NCBI RefSeq assembly: GCF_026914185.1 | Contig: NC_070564.1 | Location: 4,588,001-4,652,000 of the forward strand | Direction: 5' to 3' | Length of the DNA: 64,000 bases | Origin: Puccinia triticina | Taxonomy: Eukaryota; Basidiomycota; Pucciniomycetes; Pucciniales; Pucciniaceae | Part shown: positions 61,656 to 64,000 of the stretch, one piece after another | Layout of the letters: each line of letters starts with the position of its first letter | Numbering within the stretch: the first letter of the stretch is position 1 | Position numbers and translations under genes: made by a program | The notes under the pieces: model-generated | Databases searched by the model: none | What the model saw: the letters and a program-made list of their open reading frames with translations, nothing else | Told to the model about the DNA's origin: nothing

Positions 61656-63475
61656 TAAAGGGACTTGGAAAAACAACTCCCATAAATTGGGAAAACGACT
61701 CCCATACGTCGCCGGGACCAAATTGTGACCGGGTCCGGACGTCTACCTAGCCCCTTTTTTGGGCTACGGCGCTTTTTGGGAGTCGTTTTCCTAAAACAGA
61801 TTTTTTTTTGGGAGTCGTTGCAACTAATTAGTTATATTTTTTTTATGATCCGCCCCACCCATGACTTTTTTTTCCCAGACACTACATGCGTAAAAATTTG
61901 ATATAAAAGAGGATTGTGCATAAATTGAACCCCTGCAAATTTATAGCAATAGTGTGCCACCAAAACATGAGATATGAGGGGTGCACATTTTATGATCCGC
62001 CATATTCATAACTTTTGTTTCCCACACACAACATGCATAAAAATTTCAGATCACAGAGAAATATGCATGAAATTAAACCCCTGAAAATTTTAGCAATATT
62101 TTGCCATCAGAACATGAGATATGAGGGGTGCGCAGACAGAGTAGGAAAATGACTGCTAACCACACAACTTTTTTGTTACAAACCCACACAGTATCAAACA
62201 TTCAGGAATCTTTCAATGATGCATATTATCTGTGCTATTGGATTATTATCAATAGTGTGTCATCATAACATGAGATATAAGGGGGGTGTGATTGGCTCAG
62301 TAGGAAATTACTGCTAACTATATAACTTTTTTGTTACACAACCAAACAGTCTAAGAAGGTCAGTGATATTTATATGCTGTATATAATACGTGCTATGAAA
62401 ATTATGGATATATTATGTAATCAGAACATTACATCTGAGGGCTGCACGTTAGTCATCATGCATTACCAACTTCAAGCCTCATTTAGACCCGGTTCCCCTG
62501 AGCTTTATGTCCATTTTATTGGCTCAAAAGAACCGCCTGAATCTCTACTTTTAAGTGGCGCAATTTTTACATTTTTCCGCTGACGTTCGCATTTTTTACA
62601 GCACTTTCCGTCCAGCCTTCTGCTCCAATGGCGGTCCGCGCACCCCCTGGTTACATAACCCTAACAAATTGGTACATTGGGGGTGAAATGTTACATGATG
62701 TTTACATGTTACATGCTGTGCTACATGTTACATGTTGAATGTTGCGTGTGTAAATGGGTTTTGTGGTGTGCGTACTTGTTGCTTACAGGTTACATGGTGT
62801 TTGTGCATGTCACGGGTGGTGCATACATGTTACATGTTATACACGTGTCACAATGTTGGCAAACTTCTTGCATGGGGGTTACATGGTGCAAGACATTCAT
62901 GTGGGGTACTTGGGGGTTACATGTTGCGGGAACATCCTACATGGGGGTTGTGTGTTGCAGAAACATGTTTCATGGGGATTGTGTGATGTGGGAACATGTT
63001 ACATGTTGCACAAGCTTGATACATGGGTTACTTGTTGTAAATTTTACATGGGGTGTAACAATGTTATACGGGGGTTAAATGCCACGCAACAATGTTATAT
63101 GGGGTTTACATGCCACGTAACAATGCTATATGGGGGTTACATGCTGTGTAACAATGTTGCACGGGGTTTACATGCCACATAACAATGTTATACGGGGTTT
63201 ATATGCTGCGTGACAATTTTATATGTGGTTACATGCCCCGTAACAATTTCATATGGGGGTAACTACTGGTGCACGCGGACAACTCCCAAAATTGTGTTCT
63301 GCGGAAGGTCAATTAGGCAGCCGACTCCCTTTTCTATTGTCAAAAAAATAATAATAAAATTGTGCGGACGGCTCCCAAAACAAATACAATTGGGAAAACG
63401 ACTCCCAAACCCGGTCCCGGCGACGTATGGGAGTTGTTTTCCCAATTTATGGGAGTCGTTTTTCCAAGTCCCTTA
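61656..63475. mobile_element. TIR element with GGGAGTCGTTTTCC ends, TTAA flanks
   Basis: The terminal inverted repeats of about 70 bp (TAAAGGGACTTGGAAAAAC, CCCATAAATTGGGAAAAC, CATACGTCGCCGGGACC) are flanked by TTAA (61652-61655, 63476-63479). Additional GGGAGTCGTTTTCC copies occur inside both ends. No transposase. The right half is a TTACATG-rich array. Confidence 0.65.
62680..63262 (+). repeat. Degenerate TTACATG-type array
   Basis: Units such as GGGGTTACATGCCACGTAAC and AATGTTATATGGGGG repeat every 30-40 bp, most regular at 63050-63260. Open frames through it are a by-product of the repetition. Confidence 0.75.
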
Positions 63476-63597
63476 TTAAATACATATAAAAATTTGGACT
63501 TACTTTTTGCACTGCAAAAACCTCTTTGCGCACTGCACAGTGTGCGCAGTCCCAAACACTTCGCACACTGCGGGTGAAATACATACCTTTTTCAAGA

Positions 63598-64000
63598 CCA
63601 GAGGCCAAGGCGGCTTCGCCGCTGCAGGGGGGTGTGCTGAAATTACAGGAGTCTAACATGAACAAGAATCTTTCTAAGATAAGTTATTCCGCATCTTACA
63701 ACACACATCACTGATCAGTATGAACCAACAGTGAACCCGCTGTGCTGCGCTGACATCAGTGGCACTTTCAGCGCAGTGCAGCTGTCTACTGCTGATCCTC
63801 TGGTGCAATCAGCATTAGTGTAGCGCTTTCACTGCTGTGCAGACACCAAATAGGTGATCTACTGCTGACTCTTGCCGGGGATCAGCGGGAGCACAGTGCC
63901 AAAAGGAGCACTAATGCGGGTCAACCTTTACATACCAATGTTTCTGTCCAGTGACTGTACATGGGTGTGCACTCCAAATTTTGGAGTGCACACTAATGCA
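63598..64000 (-). mobile_element. Helitron 3' terminus, extending out of the window
   Basis: The minus strand reads CAGCGGCGAAGCCGCC, TTGGCCT, CTGG, then T: the family terminus with CTGG in place of CTAG. To the right are inverted CAGCGCAGTG/CACTGCTGTG-type motifs; no gene recognised before the window end. Confidence 0.5.

Noticed and set aside
61656..61680. The TCCAAGT..TTATTAAA-like ends of the 61656-63475 element as Helitron 5' ends
   Set aside because: The resemblance to the proven 5' end is partial, the flanking base is not the required A/T pair, and the segment is explained by inverted repeats with TTAA flanks.
62677..63182. Overlapping plus-strand ORFs rich in Cys, Trp, His and Tyr
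   Set aside because: They are translations of the TTACATG array in several frames; composition follows the DNA repeat.

Overview
The window looks like a transposon-saturated stretch of a basidiomycete genome, most likely a rust fungus (Pucciniales). The reasons are short GT..AG introns of about 65-125 nt, fungal Ty3/gypsy and Ty1/copia elements, gene-capturing Helitrons, and a pair of single-exon, secretion-signal-bearing, cysteine-poor proteins that resemble rust candidate effectors. No bacterial features, rRNA genes or CRISPR arrays were seen. The organism call is an inference from architecture, not from a database match.

Layout. 1-6.9 kb: a Helitron 3' end, a 2 kb fold-back element, a second Helitron 3' end inside hAT transposase debris, and a solo LTR. 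6.9-32.2 kb: one old, dead minus-strand Ty3/gypsy chromovirus, cut by at least seven later insertions. The largest is a 14.8 kb plus-strand Ty3/gypsy element (13918-28680), which itself carries a young copia element (16206-21766). 32.2-37.4 kb: palindromic repeat arrays interrupted by three hAT-like non-autonomous elements, one of which holds a solo LTR. 38.3-39.9 and 56.3-57.8 kb: two paralogous minus-strand genes for putative secreted proteins, duplicated with their promoters. 40.7-54.2 kb: a tyrosine-recombinase pseudogene split by a Mutator-like fold-back element, which holds a 9.6 kb-scale gypsy element that in turn holds a solo LTR, two hairpin MITEs and a 3.4 kb Helitron. 59.2-61.2 kb: a minus-strand Helitron end with fragments of three host genes, one recognisable as UBA2. 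61.7-64 kb: a TIR element with a TTACATG-rich array, and another Helitron end.

Most insertions are supported by target-site duplications (TSDs) read directly from the sequence, so their order can be reconstructed. The most unusual object is the 14.8 kb gypsy element. Its primer-binding site copies 51 nt of the 3' part of tRNA-Tyr. Its gag-protease ORF ends on a canonical U UUU UUA slippery heptamer fused to an ATGA stop/start overlap that opens an extra ORF. The same intron-like cassette recurs at four of its ORF boundaries. Six LTR insertions in the window share 4-bp target duplications centred on CpG.
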